Shown: positions 1 to 11,460, counted from the first letter of the stretch. The stretch is DNA of 64,000 nt from Burkholderia sp. Bp8992 (GCF_003853705.1 NZ_QTQI01000024.1:62001-126000); one strand, 5' to 3'. The notes: generated by a model from the letters alone, not told the origin. Made by a program: numbers and translations.

Positions 1-1174
<1,174 letters not shown>

Positions 1175-1193
<19 letters not shown>

Positions 1194-2665
1194 GGAATTT
1201 CAATCACGAATGCGGCGCCCTCGTCGAGGCGCGCCTGCCCGCCGTGGGCCGCCGCCACTTCGCGGACGACGACAAGACCGAGACCCGTGCCGTCCGCGCG
1301 CCCCGTCACGAAAGGCTCGAAAATCCGCTCGCGCTGCGCGGCCGGCACGCCGGGGCCGCTGTCCGACACGGTGATGCACAGCCAGTCGCGCCCGGCGATC
1401 GGACGCCGCTCGGCGGCGAGCGTGACCGCTCCGCCGTCGCCCGCGTGGTGCAACGCGTTGAGCAACAGATTGTCGAGCGCCCGCCGCATCTGGTCGGGAT
1501 CGAAGGCGGGAAAATCCGACGGCCACGCGAGCCGCTCGCCCTGCCCCGCGAGCGACAACGTCAAGTCGATCGCCTGCTGCTGCGCAAGCTCGCGGTGTGC
1601 TTCGACGACCTGCGCGAGCCACGCGTCGACGTCGACGCGTGTCGCATGCGGGCGCACCGGCTGCGTCAGCGCGAGCAGGCTCGACAACTGCGCATCGATG
1701 CGCTCGATCTGCGCGAGGATCACGCGCAGCGCGTCCTGCTGCCGCCGGCCATCGCCGGCCAGCGCGTTTTCAGCCTTCAGCCGCATCGCACCCATCGGAT
1801 TGCGAATCTCGTGCGCGACCTGCGCGGCGAGTTTGCCCAGCATGCCGAAACGCTCGGCCTGCGCGAGGCGCGTACGGAGCTCGTCGGCCTGCTGTTGCAG
1901 TTGATCAGCGCGCCGCGCCCGCTCGTTGAACGCATCGATGACGCGATCGAGATCGGGTTCGCCGACGTACGGCAGGTGATGCTCGCGACCGTCGGGGCCC
2001 AGCCCGCTTTCGATCCGGGCGAGATTGCGCTTCCAGCGGCGCAGCGCCACGGCCAGCGCCGCCGCGATCGCGAGAATCACGGCGAGCACGGCCGCCAGGC
2101 CCGTTGCCAGCAATTCCCCGTGCCGGCCCAGCGGCGGGCGCGCACGGGTCAGCATCCAGACGTACAGCCCCGATCCCCCGCGTACCGGACAGGCCGCCGC
2201 GATCACGGCGTCCTGCGCGCCTTCGACGACGTTCGCCGTCGCGGCATGCGTCGCGGCCGCGGCACGCAGCGTGCGGAGGATCAGCGGCGTTTCCGCTTCC
2301 GGAACATCGTGTTTGACGCCGCTGCCCTGATAAGTGGGAAAGGAATAGGCGAGAAAGCCGCTCGCGGCGGGTGCGGCGGAGGGCATCCAGAACCCGCCCT
2401 CCATGTCCGGGGCACGCGAAAGCACGATGTCGAGGATCGCGTGCATCAGCTCCGGGGCAGGCCCGGCGCCCGCCGACGCGGCAGACGCGCCGTAACGCGA
2501 CGCGACCGCTTCGCATGCCGACGCGCCGGCGGCCTTGGCGCTGGCCACCTGCTGACTCTCGGCGGAATTCGCCGTGACCCAGACGACCGCGACCAGCGTC
2601 GCGCACAGCGCCGCGACGACTGCCCAGAGCATGACGAGTTGGGTGGAAAACGAAGGACGCTTCAT
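1175..2665 (-). CDS. Membrane sensor histidine kinase, partner of the sigma-54 regulator
   Basis: Sensor kinase of 496 residues that autophosphorylates and passes the phosphate to the downstream regulator. Start at 2665 (MKRPSF) is chosen because it puts the first transmembrane helix (about 8-30) at the N-terminus; an upstream in-frame ATG at 2740 would add 25 unlikely residues. A periplasmic sensor region spans about 31-185 and a second helix 186-208, followed by a linker. The H-box is AHEIRNP with H285. The N-box (DNLLLNALHHA) and G-boxes (SDSGPGVP, DGTGLGL) are intact. The domain order matches NtrB/ZraS-like kinases that pair with sigma-54 activators. The ligand is unknown; the sensor region is not one I recognise. 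Confidence 0.93.
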
Positions 2666-2862
2666 CGAATCGGGCTGGCGGTTGAGGACGACAGAATAAC
2701 GTATTGCATCGCACGTGAAGCCGCCGCGACCGCCATGCATCGCACCGACGGCCTGCCGGACCGGACCGGCGGCGGCTCGTCCCGGAAAGCCGGGCGAAAG
2801 CCTCGGGCGCTAGACTGCTCGCGGTCCCGCGTCCAACCCGAAACGTCCTCGTCGAGCACCTC

Positions 2863-3819
2863 ATGCGCACCGTTTCCGTTCGAGCCTTGTTCGCTGTCCT
2901 GTTCGCCGTCGGTACACTCGTCGGCACGGCCTCCGCCAGCCGCGCATGCGAAGTGCCCGCCCCCGTGCGGACGATCGATCCGCCCGGCTACTACGACGAC
3001 CCCACCGGTTATGCGCGCGACGTGAAGCCGATGCGCGACTTCGTCGCGAAGCTGAACGCCGCGGCGGATCACGGCGACTGGTCGTGCACATTGACGCTGC
3101 TCGACACTTGGGCGCAATCGGATGCGCTGATGGGCGCTATCTCCGGTTATCAGGGCTACTACGAACGCTCGTGGGCCGGCACCGATTTCGCGATGGTGAT
3201 CCTGCGCATGCCGCGCGGCTTGCGCGAAGCGAACCGCGCTCAATTCAACGCGATCGACCCGTGGCTCGAACGCATCGCGATCGCGACGCGCAATGCCGAA
3301 GCGATCAACCATCTGCACAACAATCTCGTGTACTGGGCAGGGCTTAACCTGATCGCGATCGGCACCGTCACCGACAACGCAAGCCTGATCGACTCCGGCT
3401 TGCTGCGGGTACGCGAAGGCATTCGCGACATCCGCCCGGACGGGTCGCTCGAGCGCGAGGTCAAGCGCGGCGACCGCGCACTCCACTATCACACCTTCGC
3501 GCTGCTGCCGCTCGTGTTCGCGGCCGAACTCGTGCAGCGGCGCAACATCGATCTCTACCGCGAAAACGACGGTGCGATCGGCCGCCTCGCGAACCTCGTG
3601 ATCGACGCGGTGGAAGATCCTGCAAGCTTCAAGAAGATCACGCCGGTCAAGCAGGACCTGTTTCCGTGGACGTTTCGCGACGAGCTGAGCTGGGTCGAAC
3701 CGTACTACGCGCGCTTTCACGATCGCCGCCTGCCGGCGATTATCGCGCCGCGCCGCCCGTTCAGCGAATGGCGGCTCGGCGGCGACGTGACGGCGGCGTG
3801 GGGCGCACCGCTGCCGTGA
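2863..3819 (+). CDS. Alginate lyase family (PL5/AlgL-like) secreted protein lacking the catalytic His
   Basis: Predicted exported 318-residue protein with an N-terminal signal peptide (about 1-26). It has clear AlgL landmarks: W103 region, KRGDRALHYH at 201-210 (R205, Y209, H210 match the AlgL Arg and Tyr region), LSWVEPYYARF and a C-terminal RLGGDVT. PL5 enzymes depolymerise mannuronate-rich polymers in the periplasm by beta-elimination. The family motif NNHxYW reads NNLVYW here (152-158), so the position of the catalytic histidine is a leucine. The N-terminal lysine-bearing KYEGSD segment is also not evident. It may be a non-catalytic or altered-specificity homologue. It is divergent from the kinase gene and convergent with the porin (16 bp). 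Confidence 0.8.
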   Translation: MRTVSVRALFAVLFAVGTLVGTASASRACEVPAPVRTIDPPGYYDDPTGYARDVKPMRDFVAKLNAAADHGDWSCTLTLLDTWAQSDALMGAISGYQGYYERSWAGTDFAMVILRMPRGLREANRAQFNAIDPWLERIAIATRNAEAINHLHNNLVYWAGLNLIAIGTVTDNASLIDSGLLRVREGIRDIRPDGSLEREVKRGDRALHYHTFALLPLVFAAELVQRRNIDLYRENDGAIGRLANLVIDAVEDPASFKKITPVKQDLFPWTFRDELSWVEPYYARFHDRRLPAIIAPRRPFSEWRLGGDVTAAWGAPLP

Positions 3820-3835
3820 TGCACGGCGTGTGCGA

Positions 3836-4957
3836 TCAGAAGCGGTGGCGAATGCCGACGATCGCCAGTTCCTGGTTCGCCTTGCCGCCGTCGACATACG
3901 CGTCCGCGATCACCGCCTGCGCCGGACCCGCGCCATTGCTGCCCGATGCGTGCCCGTAGCTCATCGTCGCGTAGAGATCGGTGCGCTTGCTGAGCGCGTA
4001 GTCCGCCGCAAGCGTGACCTGCTGGTACGTCGCCGACGAATCGCCGTGCGATTTCAGGTAGTTGTAACCCGTCTCGAACAACAGCGCCGGCGACGCCTGC
4101 CACGCGACGAACACCGAGCCGTTGTTGAAGCGCTCGGCCGCGCCGAACGTCGAATTTCCGTCGCGCAGATACTCCGCGTAGCTGTAGTGACCGCCCAGCG
4201 TGAACGCGCCGAGCACGTAGCTCACGCCGGCACGCGCGATATTCACCGCGCTTGCCGTCGCATAGGCGTTATTGACCGGCGACAGGAAGATCGTATCGGC
4301 GCTGCTTGCGCCGCGCGTCGACAGCACCGCGTTACCGTTGTCCAGATGCGCATAGCCGGCGGCGACGGTCAACGGACCGGCCGTGTACGACATCGCCGCG
4401 TTGTACGCCTGGCCCGAGCCGACCGAACCGGCCACGCCGCCGAACCCGTACATCGCGGCCACCTGCAGGCCGCCCCACGACGGGCTCACCCATTTGACCG
4501 CATTGCTGTTGCGGACCGAGCCGTCGGCGTTGTCGACGTCCCCGGGCGCCGTGAAGTACTCGAGAAAATTGTTCCCCTGTACCGGCAACACCAGATCCTG
4601 CAACGTATCCTGCTGACGCCCGGCCGTCACCGTGCCGAATCCGCCCGCCAGCCCGACGAACGCCTTGCGTCCGAACAGCAGGCCGCCGCTCATCTTGCCG
4701 TTGTTCACGTTGAAGCCGTTCTGCAGGTTGAACAGCGCGCTCAGGCCGCCGCCGAGATCCTCCTTGCCTTTCAGCCCCCACTGGCTGACGGACATCTGTC
4801 CCGACTGCAGCTTGACCTGGTTGCTGGCGCCGCCGGTGTTGTGCGTGTACTGAATCGATTCGTCGATGACGCCGTAAAGCGTGACCGAGCTTTGCGCAAA
4901 TGCATTGCCGCACATGCCGGCCGCGCATGCGAGGGTGGTCGATGCGATCCATTTCAT
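3836..4957 (-). CDS. Gram-negative general porin (OmpC/Burkholderia type)
   Basis: Outer-membrane trimeric porin of 373 residues. Start at 4957 (MKWIASTTL) gives a proper signal peptide ending AFA-QSSVTLYG, which is the standard start of Burkholderiales porins; an AGGAG ribosome site lies 8 bases upstream. The body shows the usual repeats of the family (LYGVIDESI, WGLKGKEDLGGGLSALFNLQNGF, GGFGTVTAGRQQ) and the protein ends with the beta-barrel closing signal GIRHRF (terminal Phe). It probably admits small hydrophilic solutes. The upstream region (4958-5117) shares the 10-mer GATTCGGATA with the promoter region of the amino-acid binding-protein gene at about 12330, hinting at common control with that locus. 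Confidence 0.95.
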   Translation of the reverse strand: MKWIASTTLACAAGMCGNAFAQSSVTLYGVIDESIQYTHNTGGASNQVKLQSGQMSVSQWGLKGKEDLGGGLSALFNLQNGFNVNNGKMSGGLLFGRKAFVGLAGGFGTVTAGRQQDTLQDLVLPVQGNNFLEYFTAPGDVDNADGSVRNSNAVKWVSPSWGGLQVAAMYGFGGVAGSVGSGQAYNAAMSYTAGPLTVAAGYAHLDNGNAVLSTRGASSADTIFLSPVNNAYATASAVNIARAGVSYVLGAFTLGGHYSYAEYLRDGNSTFGAAERFNNGSVFVAWQASPALLFETGYNYLKSHGDSSATYQQVTLAADYALSKRTDLYATMSYGHASGSNGAGPAQAVIADAYVDGGKANQELAIVGIRHRF

Positions 4958-5117
4958 TGCCGTGCTCTCCTGTCGTTGCGTGGTTGATCCATCTGATTGA
5001 CGTGCTTCCGACATCATTCTTCATTCGATTCGGATAACGAATTGATATGCGCGATGTCGATGCCGTTCTCTACCATGGCTCACCGACTACGTGAATCGCC
5101 GGCGCCCCCTTTGAGCC

Positions 5118-6086
5118 CTACCTCACCCTGCGAGCGCGATTCCTGAACAGGCAGACCAGCTCGCTCGCCACGTGCGCGGCCGCAAGCGCGGTGATGTCCG
5201 CATGATCGTAGGCAGGCGCGACCTCGACCACATCCGCGCCGACCAGGTCGACCGGCGTGAGCCCGCGGATGATCGACAGCGCCTGCGCGCTCGACAGGCC
5301 GCCCGGTACCGGCGTACCGGTGCCCGGTGCGAACGCCGGATCCAGCCCGTCGACGTCGAACGTGAAATAGGTCGGCCGCGCGCCGACGATCTCGACGATG
5401 CGTGCAATGGCCGCGTTCACGCCGTGCTCATGCACCCACGTCGCGTCGAGAACTGACACGCCCATGAAATCGTCGTTCCAGGTCCGAATGCCGATCTGCA
5501 CCGAGTGGGCGGGATCGATCAGCCCGTCCTTGATCGCCTTGTAGAACATCGACCCGTGATTGAGGCTGTCCGGCTGATCGTCGGGCCAGGTGTCGCAGTG
5601 CGCATCGAAATGGATCAGCGAAAGCGGCCTGCCGTACTTTTCCGCATGGGCCACGAGCAGCGGGTAGCTGATGTAGTGATCGCCGCCGAGTGTCAGCATC
5701 CTTGCACCGGCATCGAGTATCGTGCGCGCATGCGCGATGATCGCTTCCTTGACGGTCGACGGGTTGTGCACGTCGAGCCAGCAGTCGCCGTAGTCGATCA
5801 CCGCATAGTCGTCGAACGGGTTGATCCCCCACGGATACGGCAGCAGGACGCCGAGCTGGCTGCTCGCCGCGCGGATCGCGCGCGGGCCGAGCCGCGCGCC
5901 CGGACGGTTGGTCGTCGCGATATCGAGCGGCACACCGGTCACGGCGAGATCGACGCCGGCCAGCTCCTTCGTATACAGGCGCCGCATGAACGACACCACG
6001 CCCGCATAGGTGTTCTCCTTCGACGAACCGTATGGCGATTCGCGGCGGATCGCGCCGTCTCCGCGCACGACTGACTGCTTCTGCAT
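5118..6086 (-). CDS. speB: Ureohydrolase, agmatinase/guanidinobutyrase type
   Basis: Cytoplasmic binuclear Mn (or Ni) hydrolase that releases urea from a guanidino compound. The metal ligands of the arginase/agmatinase fold are all present: GGDH (H137), DAHCD (D161, H163, D165) and FDVDGLDP (D244, D246), followed by GTGTPVPGG, typical of agmatinase-like rather than arginase enzymes. Length (322 aa) is normal. It sits at the end of a run with gamma-glutamyltransferase, aminotransferase and a basic/polar amino-acid ABC transporter, so 4-guanidinobutyrate, agmatine or a related guanidino acid is the likely substrate. The exact substrate cannot be decided from sequence, so the symbol is a family label. 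Confidence 0.9.
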   Translation of the reverse strand: MQKQSVVRGDGAIRRESPYGSSKENTYAGVVSFMRRLYTKELAGVDLAVTGVPLDIATTNRPGARLGPRAIRAASSQLGVLLPYPWGINPFDDYAVIDYGDCWLDVHNPSTVKEAIIAHARTILDAGARMLTLGGDHYISYPLLVAHAEKYGRPLSLIHFDAHCDTWPDDQPDSLNHGSMFYKAIKDGLIDPAHSVQIGIRTWNDDFMGVSVLDATWVHEHGVNAAIARIVEIVGARPTYFTFDVDGLDPAFAPGTGTPVPGGLSSAQALSIIRGLTPVDLVGADVVEVAPAYDHADITALAAAHVASELVCLFRNRARRVR

Positions 6087-6136
6087 GATGCGTCACCCCC
6101 CCCTATTTTCGTGTGCCGACAGTCCGGGCGCCCGTG

Positions 6137-7726
6137 TCAGATGCCCAGTGCGCAACCATCCTTGCGGTGGTCGGACGCGCCGATCAGCGTGCCGGCATCC
6201 CAGTCGATCCGGATCGCCTGCGCGCCGCCGATCGCCCAGTTCGGTGCCACGAGATTGAAGCCGCGCCGCGCGAGCGCTTCGCGCGCCGCCGCGGGCATCG
6301 TGCATTCGACCTCCACCTGATCGGTGCCCGGCCGCGGAAAGATGCGCGGCAGGTCGATCGCCGTCTGCAGGTCCAGGTCGTAGTCGAGCACCTTCGACAG
6401 GAAGTGCGCATGCCCCATCGCCTGGTAGTGACCGCCCATCACGCCGAAGGTGATCTGTACCTTGCCGTCGCGCGTCACCATGCCCGGAATGATCGTGTGC
6501 ATCGGCCTGGCGTGCGGCGCGATCGCATTCGGGTGGCCCGCTTCCAGCGTGAAACTCTGGCCGCGGTTGTGCAGCATCACGCCCGTTTGCGCGGACATGA
6601 TGCCGCTGCCGAACGGATGAAACAGCGAGTTGATGAAGCTCGCGCAGTTGCGATCCTTGTCGACCACGCAGATATAGACCGTATCCTTGTGCTCCACCGG
6701 CGCCGCAACCGGCGCGCCGAGGGCGTGCAGCGCCGCGATGCGCTTGCGCAGCGACTCGATGGACGCATCCGACAACAGCGTATCGACGTCCATCGGACGA
6801 TAGCGCGGATCCGCCAGCAGCACGTCGCGCAGCGCATACGCGACGCGCGCGGCGTCGATCTCCCGGTGCAGGCGCTCGGCGCCGAGCGGATCGTCGTTCG
6901 CGTCGAATCCTTCGAGCAGCTTCAGCATCAGCAGCGCGACGACGCCCTGCCCGTTCGGGGGGCATTCGTGCACGTCGTAGCCGCGAAAGCGCGAGGTGAT
7001 CGGCGTCACGTATTCGCCATGGAACGCCGCGAAGTCGTCCATCGTGTGCAGGCCGCCCATGGCGCGCAGGCGGGCCACGATATCCTCCGCGACCACGCCT
7101 TCGTAGAACACGCGCGGGCCCGCTTGCGCGATCGTCTCGAGGGTGCGCGCAAGCAGCGGCTGCCGATGCACGCTGCCCGCCCGCGGCGCCTGGCCGGCAA
7201 CCAGCATCTGCGCGCGGCTGGTGTCGTCCAGCGACAGCAACTGCGCCTGATGCGCCCAGTCCGCCGCCGCGCGTGGCGCGACCGCATAGCCGTCGCGGGC
7301 GAGCCGGATCGCCGGCGCAAACAATGCGGAAAGCGGTAGCGAACCATGATCGCGCGCGAGCGTCGCCCACGCGTCGACCGCGCCGGGCACCGTCACCGCG
7401 TGCGGCGAATGGCGGTCGATCGACGTGACGCCGAGCGCGCGCAGCCGCTCGACGCTGGCGGCAGCCGGCGCCCAGCCCGATCCGTTGAAACCGACGATGT
7501 CGTCGCCGCCGCCGCGGGAATAGAGCGCGAAGCAGTCGCCGCCGATGCCGGTCGAGCCGGGCTCGACGACGCATTGCACCGCGCACGCGGCAATGGCCGC
7601 GTCCATCGCGTTGCCGCCCGATTCCAGGATCCGGACAGCGGCCAGCGTCGATGCGGGATGCGACGTCGCGGCCATCGCTTCGGTCGACATCACGAGCGAG
7701 CGGCCCGGTTGTTCGAAATTCCTCAT
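6137..7726 (-). CDS. ggt: Gamma-glutamyltransferase family hydrolase
   Basis: Ntn-hydrolase of 529 residues that would self-cleave into two subunits and hydrolyse or transfer gamma-glutamyl groups. Start at 7726 (MRNFEQPGRS) is preceded by GGGAGAA. Family marks: GGNAMDAAIAA (38-48), EPGSTGIGGDCF (55-66), the nucleophile Thr at the new N-terminus in HKDTVYICVVDKD (T349), and the GVMGGHYQAMGH segment with its glycine pair. No signal peptide is visible, so a cytoplasmic location is likely, unlike periplasmic Ggt of enterics. Cytoplasmic GGT-like enzymes often act on gamma-glutamyl or related amides in catabolic operons, which fits the aminotransferase and ureohydrolase neighbours. Confidence 0.92.
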   Translation of the reverse strand: MRNFEQPGRSLVMSTEAMAATSHPASTLAAVRILESGGNAMDAAIAACAVQCVVEPGSTGIGGDCFALYSRGGGDDIVGFNGSGWAPAAASVERLRALGVTSIDRHSPHAVTVPGAVDAWATLARDHGSLPLSALFAPAIRLARDGYAVAPRAAADWAHQAQLLSLDDTSRAQMLVAGQAPRAGSVHRQPLLARTLETIAQAGPRVFYEGVVAEDIVARLRAMGGLHTMDDFAAFHGEYVTPITSRFRGYDVHECPPNGQGVVALLMLKLLEGFDANDDPLGAERLHREIDAARVAYALRDVLLADPRYRPMDVDTLLSDASIESLRKRIAALHALGAPVAAPVEHKDTVYICVVDKDRNCASFINSLFHPFGSGIMSAQTGVMLHNRGQSFTLEAGHPNAIAPHARPMHTIIPGMVTRDGKVQITFGVMGGHYQAMGHAHFLSKVLDYDLDLQTAIDLPRIFPRPGTDQVEVECTMPAAAREALARRGFNLVAPNWAIGGAQAIRIDWDAGTLIGASDHRKDGCALGI

Positions 7727-7740
7727 GGTGTTCTCCCGAT

Positions 7741-9111
7741 TCAGCGTGCGGCCAGCGACCGGCGCCACGCGAGCGTATCGTCGAGCGCCTGTTTCGACGC
7801 ATCGAACAACTGGTCGATTTCGTCGTGCGTGATGATCAACGGCGGGCAGAAATTGAACGTATCGCCGAGCGCCCGCGTGATCACGCCGTACGTCAGTGCC
7901 CGCTCTCCGGCATGGATCGCCACGCCTTCGGACGGCGCGAACGGCGCTTTCGTCGCCTTGTCGGCGACCAGTTCGACGGCCGCGAGCAGCCCGGACCCGC
8001 GTGCCTCGCCCACGAGCGGATGCGCGACGAGATCGGCCACGCGCTGCTGGAAGTGCGGGATCACGCTGCGCACGTGGTCGAGCACACCGTCTTCGTCGTA
8101 GATGCGCAGCGTCTCGAGCGCGACGGCCGCGCAAACGGGATGACCGCTGTACGTGAAACCATGGCCGAAGGTGCCGATCTTCTCGCTTTCGGCCACGAGA
8201 GCACGATAGATCGCGTCGCTGACCATCAGCGCCGAGATGGGAAGGTAGCCGGCCGACAGCTGCTTGGCGACGACGATCATGTCGGGTTGCATGCCGAAGG
8301 TTTCCGAGCCGAACATATTGCCGGTTCGACCGAAACCGCAGATCACCTCGTCGGCCACGAGCAGAATGTCGTACCGCTTCAGCACGCGCTGGATCTTTTC
8401 CATGTACGTGGCCGGCGGGACGATCACGCCGCCCGACGCCATGACCGGCTCGGCAAAGAACGCGGCGATCGTCTCGGGCCCTTCGCGCAGAATCAGTTGC
8501 TCGAGCGACTCGGCGCAGCGCGTCGCGAACTGTTCCTCCGATTCGCCGGGCAACCCGTGACGATAGTAGTGCGGGCAGTCCGTATGCAGGACGCGATCGA
8601 TCGGCAGGTCGAAGTCGCGATGGTTGTTCGGCAGGCCGGTCAGGCTCGCGGACGCGATCGTCACGCCGTGGTACGCCCGCGTGCGCGCGATGATCTTCTT
8701 CTTCAGCGGCCGCCCGAGCGCGTTGTTGTAATACCAGATCAGCTTCACCGCGGTGTCGTTCGCTTCCGAACCCGAGTTCGCGAAAAACACCTTCGACATC
8801 GGCACCGGCGCCATCGAGATCAGTTTCTCGGCCAGCAGGATCGACGGTTCGGACGACTTATGACCGAACGCGTGATAAAACGGCAGCTTGCGCATCTGCC
8901 GGTCCGCCGCGTCGGCCAGCCGCGGTTCGCTGAACCCCAGCGACGCGCAGAACAGGCCGCTCAGCGCTTCGATGTAGCGATTTCCTTCCGTGTCGTACAC
9001 GTAGACGCCCTCGCCGCGCTCGATCACCATCGGCCCGACGTCGCGGTGGCGGCTCAGGTTCGTATACGGATGAAGGACATGATCGATGTCGTTCTGCTTC
9101 AGCGTGTGCAT
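7741..9111 (-). CDS. Class III PLP-dependent aminotransferase (omega-amino acid/diamine type)
   Basis: 456-residue aminotransferase that moves an omega-amino group to a keto acid acceptor such as pyruvate. PLP binding: phosphate-cup NSGSEANDTA (112-121), ADEVICGFGRTG with D254, and the Schiff-base lysine K283 in VVAKQLSAGYLP. The closest family pattern is the SpuC/putrescine-pyruvate and beta-alanine-pyruvate group. It ends 14 bp before the gamma-glutamyltransferase start, so the two are co-transcribed. In context it could act on putrescine, GABA or a product released by the ureohydrolase. Confidence 0.92.
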   Translation of the reverse strand: MHTLKQNDIDHVLHPYTNLSRHRDVGPMVIERGEGVYVYDTEGNRYIEALSGLFCASLGFSEPRLADAADRQMRKLPFYHAFGHKSSEPSILLAEKLISMAPVPMSKVFFANSGSEANDTAVKLIWYYNNALGRPLKKKIIARTRAYHGVTIASASLTGLPNNHRDFDLPIDRVLHTDCPHYYRHGLPGESEEQFATRCAESLEQLILREGPETIAAFFAEPVMASGGVIVPPATYMEKIQRVLKRYDILLVADEVICGFGRTGNMFGSETFGMQPDMIVVAKQLSAGYLPISALMVSDAIYRALVAESEKIGTFGHGFTYSGHPVCAAVALETLRIYDEDGVLDHVRSVIPHFQQRVADLVAHPLVGEARGSGLLAAVELVADKATKAPFAPSEGVAIHAGERALTYGVITRALGDTFNFCPPLIITHDEIDQLFDASKQALDDTLAWRRSLAAR

Positions 9112-9190
9112 GAGTACCTTCCTGGTTGAGTCTCTTCCATGGTCGTGTCTTCCGTGTGCGGAACCAGCCCGGATCGGTCGCCGGACCGCA

Positions 9191-9955
9191 CTACTTGAGC
9201 CCGCCGGACAGGAACTTCTGCAACCGGCTGCTTCTCGGCGTCTTCAAGATGTTGCGCGGATGGCCTTCCTCCTCCACCACGCCCTGGTGCAGGAACATGA
9301 CGTGGTTCGACACCTCGCGCGCGAAGCCCATCTCGTGCGTGACGACGATCATCGTGCGTCCTTCGTGTGCGAGATCGCGCATCACCTTGAGCACGTCGCC
9401 GACCAGCTCCGGATCGAGCGCCGAAGTCGGTTCGTCGAACAACAGCGCGTCGGGCTCCATCGCGAGCGCCCGTGCGATGGCGACGCGCTGCTGCTGGCCG
9501 CCGGACAGGTGCGCCGGATACGCATCGGCGAAGCGCGTCATGCCCACCTGCTCGAGATAGCGCTCCGCCCGCTCGCGCGCCTCCGCGCGGCCGAGCTTCA
9601 ACACGTGCAACGGCGCCTCGACGACGTTCTGCAGCACCGTCATGTGCGCCCACAGATTGAAATGCTGGAACACCATCGCGAGCCGCGTGCGCATCCGGCG
9701 CAACTGGGCGGGATCCGAGATCCTGATCCGGCCGCTGCGGTCGACCGACGTCCGCACCTCGCCGCCGCCGAGCGATACGCGGCCCGACGAAGGCGACTCC
9801 AGAAAATTGATGCATCGAAGCAGCGTGCTCTTGCCCGATCCCGACGAGCCGATCACGCTGATCACGTCGCCGGGATTGGCTGCCAGCGAGACGCCCTTCA
9901 GGACTTCGTTGTCGCCGTAGCGCTTGTGGAGATTTTCGACAGACAGTGCATTCAT
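9191..9955 (-). CDS. Polar amino acid ABC transporter, ATP-binding protein (HisP/GlnQ type)
   Basis: 254-residue ATPase of an amino-acid importer. Walker [11 protein letters not shown]-loop MVFQHFNLW, signature [15 protein letters not shown] and Walker [15 protein letters not shown] are all intact, as is the switch H in VVTHEMGFA. The length and the insertion after the Walker A region match the histidine/lysine/arginine/octopine transporter class. The start overlaps the permease stop by 4 bases (9952-9955). It works on the cytoplasmic face with the two permeases and the periplasmic binding protein encoded upstream. Confidence 0.96.
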   Translation of the reverse strand: MNALSVENLHKRYGDNEVLKGVSLAANPGDVISVIGSSGSGKSTLLRCINFLESPSSGRVSLGGGEVRTSVDRSGRIRISDPAQLRRMRTRLAMVFQHFNLWAHMTVLQNVVEAPLHVLKLGRAEARERAERYLEQVGMTRFADAYPAHLSGGQQQRVAIARALAMEPDALLFDEPTSALDPELVGDVLKVMRDLAHEGRTMIVVTHEMGFAREVSNHVMFLHQGVVEEEGHPRNILKTPRSSRLQKFLSGGLK

Positions 9956-10692
9956 GTGGCGTTGCTCCGCGATTGCGCAAGCATGGAAAGCGGCAATGGC
10001 CGCAGATGGACGAGCCAGCGCCGCTCGGCTGCCCGGACCAGCAGCGCGACGAGCCCGGTCAACGCGAAATAGACGGTGCCGACGGAAATGAACGCCTCGA
10101 ACGGTGCGTAGTAGTTCGCGTAGACATCCCGCGCGGCGCCCGTGAGGTCGATCAGCGTGATCGCGCTGACGAGCGACGTGCCGTGCAGCATCAGGATGAT
10201 TTCGTTACTGTAGGCGGGCAGGAACCGGCGCAGCGCCGACGGCAGGACGATGCGGCGCCATGCGGTCGCACGCGACATCCCGTAGGCCTGCGCCGCTTCG
10301 ATTTCGCCGTAGGCGGTGGCGCGGATCGCCCCGGCCAGGATTTCGACGGTATACGCACAGGTATTCGCCGTGAGCGCGATCATCGCGCACCCGAACGGAT
10401 CGCGCAGCAGCAAGAGCAGCGGATTGCCGCGCTGCCACGCGTCCTGGACCCACTGGAACTGGCCGAATCCGTAATAGACGATCATCAGTTGCGCAAGCAA
10501 CGGCGTGCCGCGCATGAACCACGTGTAGACCGCCACCGGACCATGCACAAAGCGGTTCGGCGACACGCGCAATACGGCCAGCGGAATCGCGAGCAGCAAC
10601 CCGAGTGCCAGCGAGCCCACGGTCAGCTGCACGGTGACCCACAGCCCGCCGGCATACGCGCCGAGCAGCGAGATCCATTGTTCATGGCTCAT
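9952..10692 (-). CDS. Polar amino acid ABC transporter permease (HisM type)
   Basis: 246-residue inner-membrane permease. Start at 10692 ([11 protein letters not shown]) is set by the ATGA overlap with the stop of the preceding permease (10689-10692). It has about five hydrophobic helices and the EAA loop ([12 protein letters not shown]) that contacts the ATPase; the [16 protein letters not shown] segment is typical of the HisM/ArtM branch. It pairs with the permease encoded directly upstream to form the translocation pore. Confidence 0.94.
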   Translation of the reverse strand: MSHEQWISLLGAYAGGLWVTVQLTVGSLALGLLLAIPLAVLRVSPNRFVHGPVAVYTWFMRGTPLLAQLMIVYYGFGQFQWVQDAWQRGNPLLLLLRDPFGCAMIALTANTCAYTVEILAGAIRATAYGEIEAAQAYGMSRATAWRRIVLPSALRRFLPAYSNEIILMLHGTSLVSAITLIDLTGAARDVYANYYAPFEAFISVGTVYFALTGLVALLVRAAERRWLVHLRPLPLSMLAQSRSNAT

Positions 10693-11387
10693 CCGTGCAG
10701 CCTCCCCTCTCGCATGCCGCGGTTCAGGCGCACGCGCGCACGCGCCGCGCACGCCGTCGACCCCGACGTCACCAGCAGATACACCGCGCAGGCGGCCAGA
10801 TAGAACGTCATCGGCGCCTGGGTCGTGCGGCCGGCCTGGTCGGAGATGAACATCACGTCGTGCAGGCCGATCAGCGACGCGATCGCCGTGGTCTTGAGCA
10901 GCACCAGCCAGTTGTTCACGGCGGCGGGCAATGCGAGCCGCGCCATCTGGGGAAACAGGATGCGGCGAAAGGCGAGCCATCCCGAGAATCCGTATGCGCG
11001 CGCCGCCTCCATCTGGCCGCGCGGTACGCCGAGCATCGCGCCACGGAACGTCTCCGTGTAGTACGCACCGAAAATGAAGCCGATCGTCAGCACCGCGGTG
11101 GCGAACGCGTCGACGTCGGGCGCATGCAGGCCGAAGGCGGCCGACAGCCGGTTCAACAGGATCTGGCCGCCGTAGAACACCAGCAACATCATGACGAACT
11201 CCGGCACGCCGCGAATCAGCGTGGTATAGGCGGTGGCGGCGGACACCAGCACACGCGAGCCCGACAGCTTGGCCATCGCGCCCGCCATGCCGATGCATAC
11301 GGCGAGCCCGACGGACAGCACGGCGAGCACGATCGTCACCTCGGCGCCGCGCAACAGGGCCGGCAGGTATTGCTGCAATGCGGACAT
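10689..11387 (-). CDS. Polar amino acid ABC transporter permease (HisQ type)
   Basis: 232-residue inner-membrane permease; the start at 11387 (MSALQQYLPALLRGAEVTI) matches the usual N-terminus of this family. It carries the IRGVPEFVMMLLVFYGG motif and the EAA loop QMEAARAYGFSG. It lies 73 bp downstream of the binding-protein gene and overlaps the second permease by 4 bases, so all four transporter genes form one unit. Together with the binding protein it fits the lysine/arginine/ornithine/histidine/octopine class. Confidence 0.94.
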   Translation of the reverse strand: MSALQQYLPALLRGAEVTIVLAVLSVGLAVCIGMAGAMAKLSGSRVLVSAATAYTTLIRGVPEFVMMLLVFYGGQILLNRLSAAFGLHAPDVDAFATAVLTIGFIFGAYYTETFRGAMLGVPRGQMEAARAYGFSGWLAFRRILFPQMARLALPAAVNNWLVLLKTTAIASLIGLHDVMFISDQAGRTTQAPMTFYLAACAVYLLVTSGSTACAARARVRLNRGMREGRLHG

Positions 11388-11460
11388 GACGCTCCTTTCC
11401 AGCGCTCTCGGGATTCGTTCAGGGTGCGCCGGCGCGTGCACGCCCGCCGGCGCGGCCTGG

